From NCBI GenBank assembly GCA_007695225.1, contig REED01000100.1, positions 1-33,534 of the forward strand: DNA of 33,534 nt, read 5' to 3'. Position 1 is the first letter of the stretch. Each line of letters begins with the position of its first letter. Below the pieces are notes generated by a model. It saw only the letters and a program-made list of their open reading frames with translations, ran no database searches and was not told where the DNA came from. The DNA comes from Gemmatimonadales bacterium (lineage in GTDB: Bacteria > Gemmatimonadota > Gemmatimonadetes > Longimicrobiales > Gaopeijiaceae). A program made the position numbers and the translations under genes. Shown here piece by piece: positions 24,413 to 32,734 of the stretch.

Positions 24413-25777
24413 ATGCCCGAATCCATCACCATCGACCCCACCCTCGGGGGCCTCATGGAAGGTGTGACCCACGCCCTGAATCCGGAGGCCGTGGAACGTC
24501 AGGCTTCCGGTGAACCGGAGTGGCTGGCCCTCCGCCGCAGGGAGGCTTGGTCCCACTACGAGCGAACACCTCTCCCCACCACCCGACTCGAAGAGTGGCG
24601 CTACACCGACCTCTCTCGCCTCCTCAAGCTGGACACCCTGGCGCTGTCCGACTGGGAGCCCCGGACCTTCCAGATGGAGAAGGCGCCTGAACGGCTCCAG
24701 GTGGCCATGGCTGAGGATTGGGAGGCTTCCGGTCACGTGGTGGAGTTGGATGGCTCGGTGGCCCATGTGGATCTGGACGCCGAGCTGGCTGCCAAGGGTG
24801 TGATCCTCACCTCTCTTCGGAAGGCCGTGGAATCCCACCCCGAGCTTCTGGAGGAGTTGCTGGCCACCGAAGCACTTCCGGCCACCCAGGGGAAGTTCCA
24901 GGCGTTGAATGCCGCCCTCTGGACGGATGGCATCCTCCTCCGGGTCCCCCGCGGGGTTCGGCTGGAAATGCCGGTTCGGGTGAGTCGCTGGGTCTCCGAT
25001 CCGGGACAAGCCATCTTCTCCCGCACCCTCATTGTGGCCGAGGAGGGAAGCCAGGTCTCCTTCGTGGACGAGATCCTCTCCGAGGACCTGTCGGAGCAGA
25101 CGCTCTTCTCCTCCGCGGTGGAGGTCTTCGCCCGGAACGGAGCCCAGGTCCAGTATGTCTCGGTTCAGCGAATGGGGGAGGGAGCCTTCCACCTGGCCCA
25201 GCAGCGCACCCTGGCCGACCGGGACGCCACCCTGGACACCCTGAACATTTCCCTGGGGGCTTCGGTGGCCCGCCTGGATCTGAATGCCCAACTCCGGGGA
25301 CCAGGGGCCAACTCCGACATGCTCGGGCTCTGCTTCGGCGGGGGAACCCAGCACTTCGACCACAACACCAGCCAGGATCACATCGCCCCCAACTCCAAGA
25401 GCGACCTCCTCTACAAGGGAGCCCTCGACGGGAGGGCCCGCTCGGTCTTCCGGGGGATCATCAAGGTCCACGAGGAAGCGCAGCGCACCGACGCCTACCA
25501 GACCAACCGGAACCTCCTCCTCTCCGATGAGGCGCGGGCCGACTCCCTTCCCAACCTGGAGATCGAGGCTGACGACGTCCGGTGCTCACATGGCGCCACC
25601 GTGGGCCAGTTGGACCTGGAGTCCCTCTTCTACATCATGAGCCGCGGCCTCTCCAGAGAGCAGGCGGAGCGTCTGGTGGTGATGGGATTTCTGGGCGAGG
25701 TTCTCTCTCGGCTCCCCCTGGGAGGGGTGGTGGAAAAGGTGACGCGGTCCATCCGGGAGCGCCTGGAGCATGGCTGA
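24413..25777 (+). CDS. sufD: SufD, Fe-S assembly subunit
   Basis: 454 residues. It starts with the SufD N-terminal helical part, with LPTTRLEEWRYTDLSRL (54-70), the recurring SufD sequence. A beta-helix core includes FVDEILSED, and a C-terminal region has DHNTSQDHIAPNSKSDLLYKG, GRARSVFRGIIKV and RCSHGATVGQL. The His of RCSHG corresponds to the SufD His shown important in E. coli. It pairs with SufB and SufC. ATG 24413 has no clear ribosome site but is preceded by TATAGATAT, which might be a -10 box for a leaderless start. The end overlaps the Rieske gene start by eight bases. Confidence 0.95.
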   Translation: MPESITIDPTLGGLMEGVTHALNPEAVERQASGEPEWLALRRREAWSHYERTPLPTTRLEEWRYTDLSRLLKLDTLALSDWEPRTFQMEKAPERLQVAMAEDWEASGHVVELDGSVAHVDLDAELAAKGVILTSLRKAVESHPELLEELLATEALPATQGKFQALNAALWTDGILLRVPRGVRLEMPVRVSRWVSDPGQAIFSRTLIVAEEGSQVSFVDEILSEDLSEQTLFSSAVEVFARNGAQVQYVSVQRMGEGAFHLAQQRTLADRDATLDTLNISLGASVARLDLNAQLRGPGANSDMLGLCFGGGTQHFDHNTSQDHIAPNSKSDLLYKGALDGRARSVFRGIIKVHEEAQRTDAYQTNRNLLLSDEARADSLPNLEIEADDVRCSHGATVGQLDLESLFYIMSRGLSREQAERLVVMGFLGEVLSRLPLGGVVEKVTRSIRERLEHG

Positions 25778-26084
25778 ATGGGTGGCGGTGGCCACCCTGG
25801 CCGACTGTGAGGGGGAGGGGTGCGTCCATGCCGTGACCACGGCGGGGGAGAAAGTGGTCCTGGTGAAGTGGGAGGGTGAGATCTTTGCACTGGAAGATCA
25901 ATGCTCCCATCGGGACTTCCCCCTCTCCGACGGCGACGTGGAGGACGGTGAACTGGAATGCATCTTCCACGGCGCCCGCTTCGACATCCGGACGGGGAAG
26001 GCCACGCGGCTTCCGGCCATCCGTCCGGTCCGGACCTTCCCAGTGGAGATCCGCGAGGACCGAATCTTCGTGCAGGTGGGCTGA
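25770..26084 (+). CDS. Rieske-type [2Fe-2S] ferredoxin of the suf operon
   Basis: 104 residues. It has the two Rieske motifs: CSH (Cys45, His47) and CIFH (Cys64, His67), which bind a [2Fe-2S] cluster with two Cys and two His. It is soluble, with no signal or TAT motif, like the small ferredoxins of dioxygenase systems. In suf operons of several phyla this gene sits between sufD and sufS, and it may supply electrons for cluster assembly. ATG 25770 overlaps the sufD end by eight bases, so it is coupled to it. A 16-bp direct repeat begins right after its stop. Confidence 0.92.
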   Translation: MAEWVAVATLADCEGEGCVHAVTTAGEKVVLVKWEGEIFALEDQCSHRDFPLSDGDVEDGELECIFHGARFDIRTGKATRLPAIRPVRTFPVEIREDRIFVQVG

Positions 26085-26117
26085 CCCCGTCACGCCCTGA
26101 TCCCCGTCACGCCCTGA
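26085..26117 (+). repeat. 16-bp direct repeat after the Rieske stop
   Basis: CCCCGTCACGCCCTGA occurs exactly twice, at 26085-26100 and 26102-26117, one base apart and starting at the base after the Rieske TGA. The array fills most of the gap before the SufS start. Confidence 0.92.
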
Positions 26118-26131
26118 CTCCCGGGAGCACC

Positions 26132-27400
26132 TTGGACCTCTCCGTCTCTTCCGACCTGGCCTCCATCCCCGGTTCCTCCCTGGATGTGGAGCGCATCCGA
26201 GCCGACTTCCCCATCCTGGGGCAGGAGGTGAACGGTCACCCCCTGGTCTACCTGGACAACGCCGCGACCACCCAGAAACCGCAGGCGGTCCTGGACGCCA
26301 TCCAGGACTACTACCGGACGGGGAATGCCAATGTCCACCGGGGAATCCACGAACTCTCCCGGCGGGCCACAGACGCCTTCGAGGGGGCACGTGGGCGGGT
26401 CGCCCGCTTCCTTGGAACCCAGGACCCCTCCGAGGTCGTATGGACCCGGGGGACCACCGAGGGAATCAACCTGGTGGCCTCCACCTGGGGGGATGCCCAC
26501 GTGGGGAGGGGAGATGAGATTCTTCTGTCGGAGATGGAGCACCACTCCAACATCGTGCCCTGGCAGCTTCTGGCCGCCCGGACGGGCGCCCGCCTCCGGT
26601 ACATTCCCGTCACCGACGAGGGAACGCTGGCCCTGGAAGCCCTGGACGACCTCCTCTCGGAGCGTACCCGCCTGGTGGCCATCGGCCACGTCTCCAACGC
26701 CCTGGGGACCATCCACCCGGTGGCCGAGATCGCAGAACGGGCCCACGAGGCAGGGGCGCTCCTTCTCGTGGACGGGGCCCAGGGGGCAGCCCACCACCCG
26801 GTGGACGTAGGGGTACTGGGCGCTGATTTCTACGCCTTTTCCGGTCACAAGCTCTGCGGCCCCACCGGAATCGGCGCGCTCTGGGGCCGGCGGGAGCTCC
26901 TGGAGGCCATGCCCCCCTACCAGGGAGGCGGCGAGATGATCTCCGTGGTGGAGCGGGATTCCTCATCCTGGGCCGACCTCCCCCACAAGTTCGAGGCGGG
27001 CACCCCCAACATCGCCGGGGCCATCGGGCTGGCTGCGGCGCTGGACTACCTGGAGGGGGTGGGCACCGATGCCGTCCTCGTTCACGAGCAATCGCTTGTG
27101 GCCTACGCGCTGGACCGGATGGAGGAGATTCCGGGAATCCGCCTCTTCGGTCCCCGAGATCCCGAGAAGCGGGCAGGCGTCGTCTCCTTCCTCATGGGAG
27201 ATGCCCATGCCCACGATATTTCCACCATCCTGGACACCGAAGGGGTCGCCATCCGTGCCGGGCATCACTGCGCCCAGCTCCTGATGCGGCGGTACGGGGT
27301 GGCTGCCACCGCCCGAGCCTCGTTCTATCTTTACAATACGAGGGAGGAGGTGGACCGCCTGTTGGCGGGGCTGGAGACCGTTCGGAAGATCTTCGCCTGA
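26132..27400 (+). CDS. sufS: SufS, group II cysteine desulfurase
   Basis: 422 residues from TTG 26132. Marks: YLDNAATTQKP (40-50), NVHRGIHELS, GTTEGINLVA, DGAQGAAHHPVDV, the PLP Lys240 in FSGHKLCGPTG, and the catalytic Cys380 in RAGHHCAQLLM. The latter loop is the short SufS (group II) type. It takes sulfur from L-cysteine and passes the persulfide to SufU. The start is uncertain: TTG 26132 has GGGAG four bases upstream, while a GTG at 26186 gives the classic VERIRADFPIL beginning but has no ribosome site. The longer open frame upstream is a shadow of the Rieske gene. It lies between a direct repeat and sufU. Confidence 0.93.
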   Translation: MDLSVSSDLASIPGSSLDVERIRADFPILGQEVNGHPLVYLDNAATTQKPQAVLDAIQDYYRTGNANVHRGIHELSRRATDAFEGARGRVARFLGTQDPSEVVWTRGTTEGINLVASTWGDAHVGRGDEILLSEMEHHSNIVPWQLLAARTGARLRYIPVTDEGTLALEALDDLLSERTRLVAIGHVSNALGTIHPVAEIAERAHEAGALLLVDGAQGAAHHPVDVGVLGADFYAFSGHKLCGPTGIGALWGRRELLEAMPPYQGGGEMISVVERDSSSWADLPHKFEAGTPNIAGAIGLAAALDYLEGVGTDAVLVHEQSLVAYALDRMEEIPGIRLFGPRDPEKRAGVVSFLMGDAHAHDISTILDTEGVAIRAGHHCAQLLMRRYGVAATARASFYLYNTREEVDRLLAGLETVRKIFA

Positions 27401-27459
27401 CCCGATTCTCCGCATTTCAGGGCCACACCGCCCCCGGCCCACACTCCCCTCCCCAGGCC

Positions 27460-27978
27460 ATGTCCGAACCCCAGCTCACCTCCCTCTACCAGCAGCTCAT
27501 CCTGGAGCATTACCGGAAGCCCCGAAACCGAGGGGAACTCCCCGGCGCCACAGTGACGGCCCACATCCGAAACCCCTCCTGCGGCGACGAGATCAGGTTG
27601 CAACTCCGGGTTCAGGAGGGGCGGATCGCCGATGTGAAGTTCCAGGGAGAGGGGTGCTCCATCTCCCAGGCCTCCGTCTCCATGATGACGGACCTTGTCG
27701 TGGGGAAGGGGCTCGAGGAGGCCCTGGCCCTCTCCCAGCGCTTCACCGCCATGATGCACGGGGACGAGGAGGCAGCCCGGGATCGATCCCTCCGAGACCT
27801 CAGGGCCCTGGCCGGGGTGGCGAAGTTTCCCGTGCGGGTGAAGTGTGCCCTCCTGGGCTTCGATGCCCTTCAGGAGGCGGTGAAGGAGACCCGGGAACAG
27901 GCCGGGGAACAGGCCGGTGAAGCCCCCGGGGAAGATCCCGCCGAAAGTCCCGTCGAGAATCCCGGGGCAGACCGATGA
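27460..27978 (+). CDS. sufU: SufU, zinc-dependent sulfur-transfer partner of SufS
   Basis: 172 residues. It has the SufU/IscU fold and the characteristic ligands Cys41 and Asp43 (NPSCGDE), Cys66 (GEGCSISQAS) and Cys129 (VKCALLGF). The segment between Cys66 and Cys129 carries the SufU-specific insertion relative to IscU. SufU accepts persulfide from SufS via a zinc site; a scaffold role is less likely. After residue 145 an unusual repetitive tail (EQAG-EQAG-EAPG-EDPA-ESPV-ENPG) replaces the normal C terminus. It is acidic and probably disordered, encoded by 12-bp repeats. ATG 27460 follows CCAGGC; no strong ribosome site. The stop overlaps the ogt start. Confidence 0.92.
   Translation: MSEPQLTSLYQQLILEHYRKPRNRGELPGATVTAHIRNPSCGDEIRLQLRVQEGRIADVKFQGEGCSISQASVSMMTDLVVGKGLEEALALSQRFTAMMHGDEEAARDRSLRDLRALAGVAKFPVRVKCALLGFDALQEAVKETREQAGEQAGEAPGEDPAESPVENPGADR
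27895..27966 (+). repeat. 12-bp tandem repeat at the sufU 3' end
   Basis: Six 12-base units start at 27895, 27907, 27919, 27931, 27943 and 27955. The first two differ by one base (GAACAGGCCGGG, GAACAGGCCGGT) and the last is GAGAATCCCGGG. All begin GA and most have CCCG or GCCG near the end. In frame they encode tetrapeptides starting with Glu. They stop 12 bases before the sufU stop and the ogt start. Confidence 0.92.
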
Positions 27979-28556
27979 TTCCATTCCACCGGCTGGACGT
28001 CCCCGCTACCCCTGTGGGGCCCCTCATCCTGATCGCATCGGAACGGGGACTCTGGCATCTCCACTTCGGAGGGGACCCAGGAGGGGACCCAAAGGATCAC
28101 CGCGAGGGGGATCGGAGCCATCCCATCCTTGGACCCGCAGCCCAGGCACTCGAGGCCTACTTCGGTGGAGCATCGGACCCCTTCCATGATCTTCCCCTGG
28201 ATCTGCATGGGCGAACCTCCTTCCAGCTCCAGGTCCTGAGGGCACTGCAACGCATTCCCCGGGGGTCGGTGCGGAGCTACGGCGATCTGGCCGAGGAGTT
28301 GGGACGCGGCTCTCCCCGGGCCGTCGGTCAGGCCGTGGGAGCGAACCCGATCCCCATCGTCATCCCCTGCCACCGGGTGGTGGCCCGGGACCGCCGGCTG
28401 GGGGGATTCTCCGGAGGACTGGATCGGAAGGTCCTTCTCCTGGAGAGGGAGGGAGTCCAGGTGGAGGGCCATGTGTTCCGCTCCCGGATTCGCATCGAGT
28501 CCGACAGGGAGCCGGGACCCCGAAAAGGCTCCGTCAGCGCCCGGGCTTCGGGATAA
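27975..28556 (+). CDS. ogt: methylated-DNA-protein-cysteine methyltransferase (Ogt type)
   Basis: 193 residues. The C-terminal domain has the active site IPCHRVV with alkyl-acceptor Cys132, preceded by the DNA-binding helix-turn-helix RGSPRAVGQAVGANP. It is followed by LGGFSGGLDRKVLLLEREG, all typical. It transfers methyl or larger alkyl groups from O6-guanine to itself in one irreversible turnover. The N-terminal domain is shorter than in Ada. It contains a perfect 12-bp tandem duplication (28069-28092), giving GGDPGGDP at 32-39. ATG 27975 overlaps the sufU stop in ATGA, so translation is coupled to the Fe-S operon. The last codons lie inside a 26-bp triplicated sequence. Confidence 0.93.
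   Translation: MIPFHRLDVPATPVGPLILIASERGLWHLHFGGDPGGDPKDHREGDRSHPILGPAAQALEAYFGGASDPFHDLPLDLHGRTSFQLQVLRALQRIPRGSVRSYGDLAEELGRGSPRAVGQAVGANPIPIVIPCHRVVARDRRLGGFSGGLDRKVLLLEREGVQVEGHVFRSRIRIESDREPGPRKGSVSARASG
28069..28092 (+). repeat. 12-bp tandem duplication in ogt
   Basis: GGAGGGGACCCA (28069-28080) is immediately repeated as GGAGGGGACCCA (28081-28092), an exact duplication that inserts four residues and keeps the frame. Confidence 0.93.
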
Positions 28557-28615
28557 CCTTCACGCCCGGGCTCCAGGATAGCTTCACCGCCCCGGCTCCA
28601 GGATGACCTTCAGCG
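28534..28615. repeat. three-copy 24-26-bp repeat across convergent gene ends
   Basis: Units at 28534-28559, 28560-28583 and 28584-28609, plus a partial fourth from 28610, share TCA(G/C)-CGCCCGGGCT-CCAGGAT. On the minus strand each looks like a copy of the last codons and TGA stop of the alcohol dehydrogenase gene. The first unit carries the ogt stop (TAA 28554-28556), so the ogt 3' end appears to have been built from duplicated neighbour sequence. Confidence 0.88.
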
Positions 28616-29840
28616 CTCCGCTCCGTCGGCGATTGGCGGCGGCGGACAGGGCGTCCCTGTATTCCCGAAGGGGATAGGCATGGGTCACCATGGCCGCCAC
28701 GGGTGCTTCCGTCTCCAGCAGGAGCTGCTGGGTCACATCGAAGGTGTGGAGCCTCTCCCCACGCCACTCCTCCTCGCCATACCCCACAAACCCCCGGACC
28801 TCCAACTCCCGGGCCCAGAGGAAGGTGAGGTCCAGCTTTGGAATCTGAGCCGCGCACCCCAGCATGACCACTCGGCCCCGGGGAGCGGTATAGCGGAGAG
28901 CCTGGGTCAGGGATGCCGCACTTCCCACGCAGTCATAGACCAGGGGGAATCCACCCCCGGAAAAGACCTCTGGGCCCAGGATGGGCTGGTAGGCAAGGGA
29001 ACCCGTCTCCGCCAGGAGTTCCCGGACCTCGAGTCCCGGCTGCACCGCATCGGACGCCCCCAGAGCGCGGGCCAACTCCGCCTCGTGGCTTCGCTTCACC
29101 TGGGCCAGGATCGCCCCCTGGAAGCCGTTGGCCCGCAGTGCCCACGTCACCGCCATGGCGATGGGTCCGCTCCCGATGACCAGGACGTCGGCGCCGGGGT
29201 CCTGGGGAGGCGCGTTCAGGACGGCGTGCATTCCGATGGAGAGCGGCTCCAGGAGCACCGCCGCCCGATCGGAAAGGCGGGGGGACACCGGGAAGAGCTG
29301 GGAACGGTGGGCCACCATCCGCTCCCCCCACCCACCGGGGAGGTCGCGATGGTAACCAATAGTCATACCAGGACTTAACGGCTTGCCCGCCACCTCCGTC
29401 ACTCCCTCCTCCCCAGCGAGTTCACAGGTGGAGTGGCGTCCCTCGGAACACGACGCGCACTGGGTGTCCTCCGACCGACCCCGGACCCGACAGGAAAGCA
29501 TGGGATCTACCGCCACCCGCTCTCCCTCCTCCAGCCCTTCGACCCCCGCACCCACCCGGAGCACCCTCGCCAGAATCTCGTGGCCGGGCACCGCGGGGAA
29601 GGAGCCGAACGGCTCCAGCGCCGGGGAAGCCGTGTAGCGGAGGGTTGCCAGATCGGTCCCGCAGATCCCACACGCCAGAACCTCCAACTCAACCCACTCG
29701 GGCCCAGGAAGGACCGGCGGGGCCCGCTCACTCAGGCGAAGGGCACTCAGTGGACCGAAGGTGGCCGCCTCGGTGAATCGACCCATGGCGCGTGCCACGA
29801 TGAATCCCCGGGCGGAGACGTCGAAGGTGAGGGCATTCAA
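28584..29840 (-). CDS. zinc-dependent alcohol dehydrogenase (MDR family)
   Basis: 418 residues, slightly long for the class. The catalytic zinc set is Cys60 (GICGTD), His87-Glu88 (GHE) and Glu198 (LLEPL). Structural zinc ligands are probably Cys117, Cys128, Cys131 and Cys139, with an unusually wide first gap (Cys117-x10-Cys128). The Rossmann fold begins VIGSGPIAMA (221-230). It should oxidise an alcohol with NAD(P); the substrate is unknown, with glucose or sorbitol dehydrogenase-like relatives. The start is read as TTG 29840, because homologues begin near the MNALTFDV sequence; an ATG at 29836 is out of frame. No ribosome site is visible. An Eis-like acetyltransferase gene lies upstream on the same strand. 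Its 3' end is part of a triplicated sequence shared with ogt. Confidence 0.85.
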   Translation of the reverse strand: MNALTFDVSARGFIVARAMGRFTEAATFGPLSALRLSERAPPVLPGPEWVELEVLACGICGTDLATLRYTASPALEPFGSFPAVPGHEILARVLRVGAGVEGLEEGERVAVDPMLSCRVRGRSEDTQCASCSEGRHSTCELAGEEGVTEVAGKPLSPGMTIGYHRDLPGGWGERMVAHRSQLFPVSPRLSDRAAVLLEPLSIGMHAVLNAPPQDPGADVLVIGSGPIAMAVTWALRANGFQGAILAQVKRSHEAELARALGASDAVQPGLEVRELLAETGSLAYQPILGPEVFSGGGFPLVYDCVGSAASLTQALRYTAPRGRVVMLGCAAQIPKLDLTFLWARELEVRGFVGYGEEEWRGERLHTFDVTQQLLLETEAPVAAMVTHAYPLREYRDALSAAANRRRSGALKVILEPGR

Positions 29841-29975
29841 TGGGCTGGATCCGTGGGGGGAACAGGTTGCAAGAAGACCGGGGGGAGAAGGTGGACCTCT
29901 AGTGGATTGGAGATCGGGCGGACTCCCGTCAGCGTCTGGACGATAGGCGGCATGGGGGAAGCCGGCTGATTTCCC

Positions 29976-31181
29976 TCAGAATACATCAAGGATCCGGAAA
30001 TCCCGAATCCCCATGGCAGGATCGAACCCGGAGGCCGCAGGGGGCGGGAGACCGGGAAGCTCTCCTTCCGCCAGGAGTCCGGTGACCAGGGAGATCGGGA
30101 GCGCCCCCTCGCTGGGACGGCCCCGCATCCTTTGGGGTTCATCCTCCCCGGACCCGGACCACCGCCCCGAGTTCTCCGGGAACTCCGCGTCCCGTACATC
30201 CAGGACGGCCCCTTCACTAAATCCCAGTCGGGCCAGAACATCGGGGAGTCTTAGGATCCGGAGCATGGGCCCCCTCAGGATGGTGGCGGAGGGAAACCAG
30301 AGACCCCGAGCGGTCCCGGTGCCCGGGAGTCGGGGGTGGGAGAGGACCTGCTGGAGTCGCTCCCCCGGGAGAGCATCGTAGGTGATCTCCGTCCACTGGT
30401 CCCGCTGCGCCGACAGCCATCCCAGGAAGGCCCGATACCCGTCCGCGTCCTCCACCAGGAGTTCCCGGACCCGGAGTTCCGCCCTACGTCCTCGGCGTCG
30501 GGGATGGCTCTCCGTCACCATATACCCATCCAGGTCGTCATCTTCGCCGTTTCTCGAACAGAGTCCCCAGACCTGGGTCTCCTCCTCCTTCAGGAACTCC
30601 CACATGGCCGGCGTCCGGTGGGCCGCCCCGTGGAGTCGGGGGAGGAGGGACGCGTAGAACCGGGGTATCCGGGGAATCCGCTCATCCGGCACCAGCATCC
30701 GGATCCGTTCCCAGCCGGGAAAGAGGGGGAGGGAGGCCGGGGGAAAGCGGTACCGGTGGAACTCACCGGCGAGGGTGAATCCCAGGCGGGCGTAATAGTC
30801 CACCCGAAAGGGATAGAGTGCAGAGAGAAGGTCTCCCCGTTCCCTACCCAGACGGAGAGCCGCCCGGCAGAGGGCCCCCCCCACGCCCATGCGTCGGAAG
30901 CTCGGGTGAACCGCCACCGCGGCGAGACCCAGGGTTGGAAACGGGTGTCCGAAGAGGTGCAGGGTGAGGTCATACGCCCGGAAGGCCCCGGCCATCCGAC
31001 CGTTCCGCTCCGCCACCCACGCGGTTTCCAAACCGCCGTAGGGCCCGCCTTCCCTGAGTTGTCGTGCCCGGTTGGCCACCGACGGCTCCCCGGGAAAGGC
31101 GAGGGCCCAGAGGCGGGCCAGGGGAATGAGGTCCCCTTCACGGGCGGGACGCAGATCCAGGGGGAGGTCGGGAGGGGTCAT
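29976..31181 (-). CDS. Eis-like GNAT family N-acetyltransferase
   Basis: 401 residues, close to the size of the Eis family (two GNAT folds and a sterol-carrier-like C-terminal domain). The acetyl-CoA site is read from LAAVAVHPSFRRMGVGGALCRAAL (V/I-xx-R-G-x-G-type pyrophosphate loop). YARLGF carries the conserved Tyr that acts as general acid, and the chain ends in Phe, whose free carboxylate is the base in Eis. It should N-acetylate amines such as aminoglycosides or protein lysines; the physiological target is unknown. ATG 31181 starts the family's N terminus; a GGAGG sits just upstream on the minus strand. Divergent to the thiolase gene, with a 183-base spacer showing no clear site. Confidence 0.85.
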   Translation of the reverse strand: MTPPDLPLDLRPAREGDLIPLARLWALAFPGEPSVANRARQLREGGPYGGLETAWVAERNGRMAGAFRAYDLTLHLFGHPFPTLGLAAVAVHPSFRRMGVGGALCRAALRLGRERGDLLSALYPFRVDYYARLGFTLAGEFHRYRFPPASLPLFPGWERIRMLVPDERIPRIPRFYASLLPRLHGAAHRTPAMWEFLKEEETQVWGLCSRNGEDDDLDGYMVTESHPRRRGRRAELRVRELLVEDADGYRAFLGWLSAQRDQWTEITYDALPGERLQQVLSHPRLPGTGTARGLWFPSATILRGPMLRILRLPDVLARLGFSEGAVLDVRDAEFPENSGRWSGSGEDEPQRMRGRPSEGALPISLVTGLLAEGELPGLPPPAASGFDPAMGIRDFRILDVF

Positions 31182-31364
31182 GGAGGAAGGGTAAAGCCCC
31201 GTCCCCCGGGGAGCCAGATGCCCCAGGCTTCCGTCCAGGGAAGGGGGAGGCGCCGCAGGCAGAAGCTGTGGAGGCCGGATCGACTCTGCAGCCCACGGGT
31301 AGTTCCCACCCGGAGCCCTCGACCCAGCAATTCACCGCCTTCCCTCCCCTTCCGGAGTTCCGCC

Positions 31365-32639
31365 ATGAAGACCGCCCTGGTGGCTGGATGCCGCACACCC
31401 TTCCTCCGGTCCGGAACAGGATTCCGGAAGCTGTCCGCCCTGGACATGGGGAAGGTAGCGGTCCGGGAAGTCCTGGCCCGGAGCGATCTCTCCGGTTCGG
31501 AGGTGGACCGGCTTCTCTTCGGGACGGTGGTCCACAATCCCCATGCGCCGAACCTGGCTCGGGAAGTGGGGCTGGGGGTGCTTCCCCACAACGTCCCGGC
31601 TTCCACCGTCTCCATGGCCTGCGCCTCGGCCAACCAGGCCATCGCCGATGCCGTGAACCTGGTGGAACTGGGGCTTGCCGACGTGGTGGTCGCCGGCGGG
31701 GCCGAGTCCCTCTCCCATGTGCCCATTCTCGTCGGCGGGACCCTTTCCGATGCCCTGATCCAGGCATCCCGTGCTCGTACCGCATCGGCTCGTATCCGAG
31801 CCTTCAGCGCCGTGCGTCCCGGGGACCTGGTGCCGGTCCAGCCACAGATTGCCGAGCCCACCACCGGTGAGACCATGGGTGAAGCCGCAGAGCGAATGGC
31901 GAAGGAGAACGGGATTTCCAGGGAGGAACAGGACCGCTGGGCCCTGCGTTCCCACCAACGGGCCGCGGAGGGGACGGCGGACGGGAGGCTCCCCGCGGAG
32001 ATCTGCCCCGTCTACACCCCGCCGGATTTCGACGCGGTGGAAACCAGCGACAACGGGATCCGGGAGGACACCAGCGCCGAGGCCCTGGCCGCCCTCCGCC
32101 CCGTCTTCGACCGTCGGCACGGTTCGGTCACCGCCGGCAATGCCTCTCCCCTGACCGATGGCGCCGCCGCCGTGGTCCTCATGAGCCAGCGGGCAGTGGA
32201 GGCCCATGGCGTGGAGCCCCTGGCCTGGATTCGGAGCTACGCCATCACCGCCCTCGATCCGGGGGGTCAACTCCTCCAGGGTCCAGCCTATGCGGCGCCC
32301 CTGGCCCTGGACCGCGCCGGGATCGGCATGGCCGACGTGGACCTGATGGAAATGCACGAGGCCTTTGCCGCCCAGGTCCTCTCCAACCTCCAGGCGCTGG
32401 ATTCGGATCGCTTCGCCCGCGAAGAGTTGGGGAGAGCCGGCCGGGTGGGTCATCCCCCGGAGGACCGGATCAACGTCATGGGCGGTTCCATCGCCCTGGG
32501 CCACCCCTTCGGCGCCACCGGAGCGCGGCTGACCACCACCCTGGCCCACGAACTGCGCCGCCGGGATGGACAGTTCGGGCTCCTCACCGTCTGTGCCGCC
32601 GGTGGCCTGGGCTTCGCCATGGTCCTGGAGCGGGCCTGA
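31365..32639 (+). CDS. fadI: acetyl-CoA acyltransferase, FadI-type thiolase
   Basis: 424 residues. Catalytic residues: Cys86 (SMACASA) for the acyl-enzyme, His331 ([10 protein letters not shown]), His380 ([10 protein letters not shown]) and Cys410 (CAAGG). The [20 protein letters not shown] segment and the [22 protein letters not shown] segment match FadI, the beta-subunit of the anaerobic-type fatty-acid oxidation complex, better than FadA. It would cleave 3-ketoacyl-CoA with CoA in the last beta-oxidation step. The partner FadJ multifunctional protein is not in this window. The ATG at 31365, preceded by GGAG eight bases upstream, was chosen within a much longer open frame that is otherwise a shadow of the acetyltransferase gene. 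Confidence 0.9.
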   Translation: MKTALVAGCRTPFLRSGTGFRKLSALDMGKVAVREVLARSDLSGSEVDRLLFGTVVHNPHAPNLAREVGLGVLPHNVPASTVSMACASANQAIADAVNLVELGLADVVVAGGAESLSHVPILVGGTLSDALIQASRARTASARIRAFSAVRPGDLVPVQPQIAEPTTGETMGEAAERMAKENGISREEQDRWALRSHQRAAEGTADGRLPAEICPVYTPPDFDAVETSDNGIREDTSAEALAALRPVFDRRHGSVTAGNASPLTDGAAAVVLMSQRAVEAHGVEPLAWIRSYAITALDPGGQLLQGPAYAAPLALDRAGIGMADVDLMEMHEAFAAQVLSNLQALDSDRFAREELGRAGRVGHPPEDRINVMGGSIALGHPFGATGARLTTTLAHELRRRDGQFGLLTVCAAGGLGFAMVLERA

Positions 32640-32650
32640 CACCGTCGAAC

Positions 32651-32688
32651 GCCCCAGCTTGGGGGGCGGCGTAGCCGGCGGCGCCGGC
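32651..32688. terminator. two GC-rich hairpins between convergent genes
   Basis: GCCCC-loop-GGGGC (32651-32667) and GCCGGC-GGC-GCCGGC (32674-32688) follow the thiolase stop, before the convergent peroxiredoxin stop at 32735. No T-tract follows, so termination is only suggested by position. Confidence 0.4.
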
Positions 32689-32734
32689 CCCCGTCCTGGA
32701 TGGGTGTCCGCCCGTCAGCCCCCGCTGGGCCCCA

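Noticed and set aside
23044..24456. A 470-residue minus-strand frame opposite sufB
   Set aside because: His/Gly/Val-rich low-information translation, antisense to a certain sufB; typical of GC-rich antisense shadows.
30336..31364. A long plus-strand extension ahead of the thiolase
   Set aside because: It is antisense to the Eis-like acetyltransferase and lacks family motifs; the thiolase fold begins with the ATG at 31365, which has its own ribosome site.
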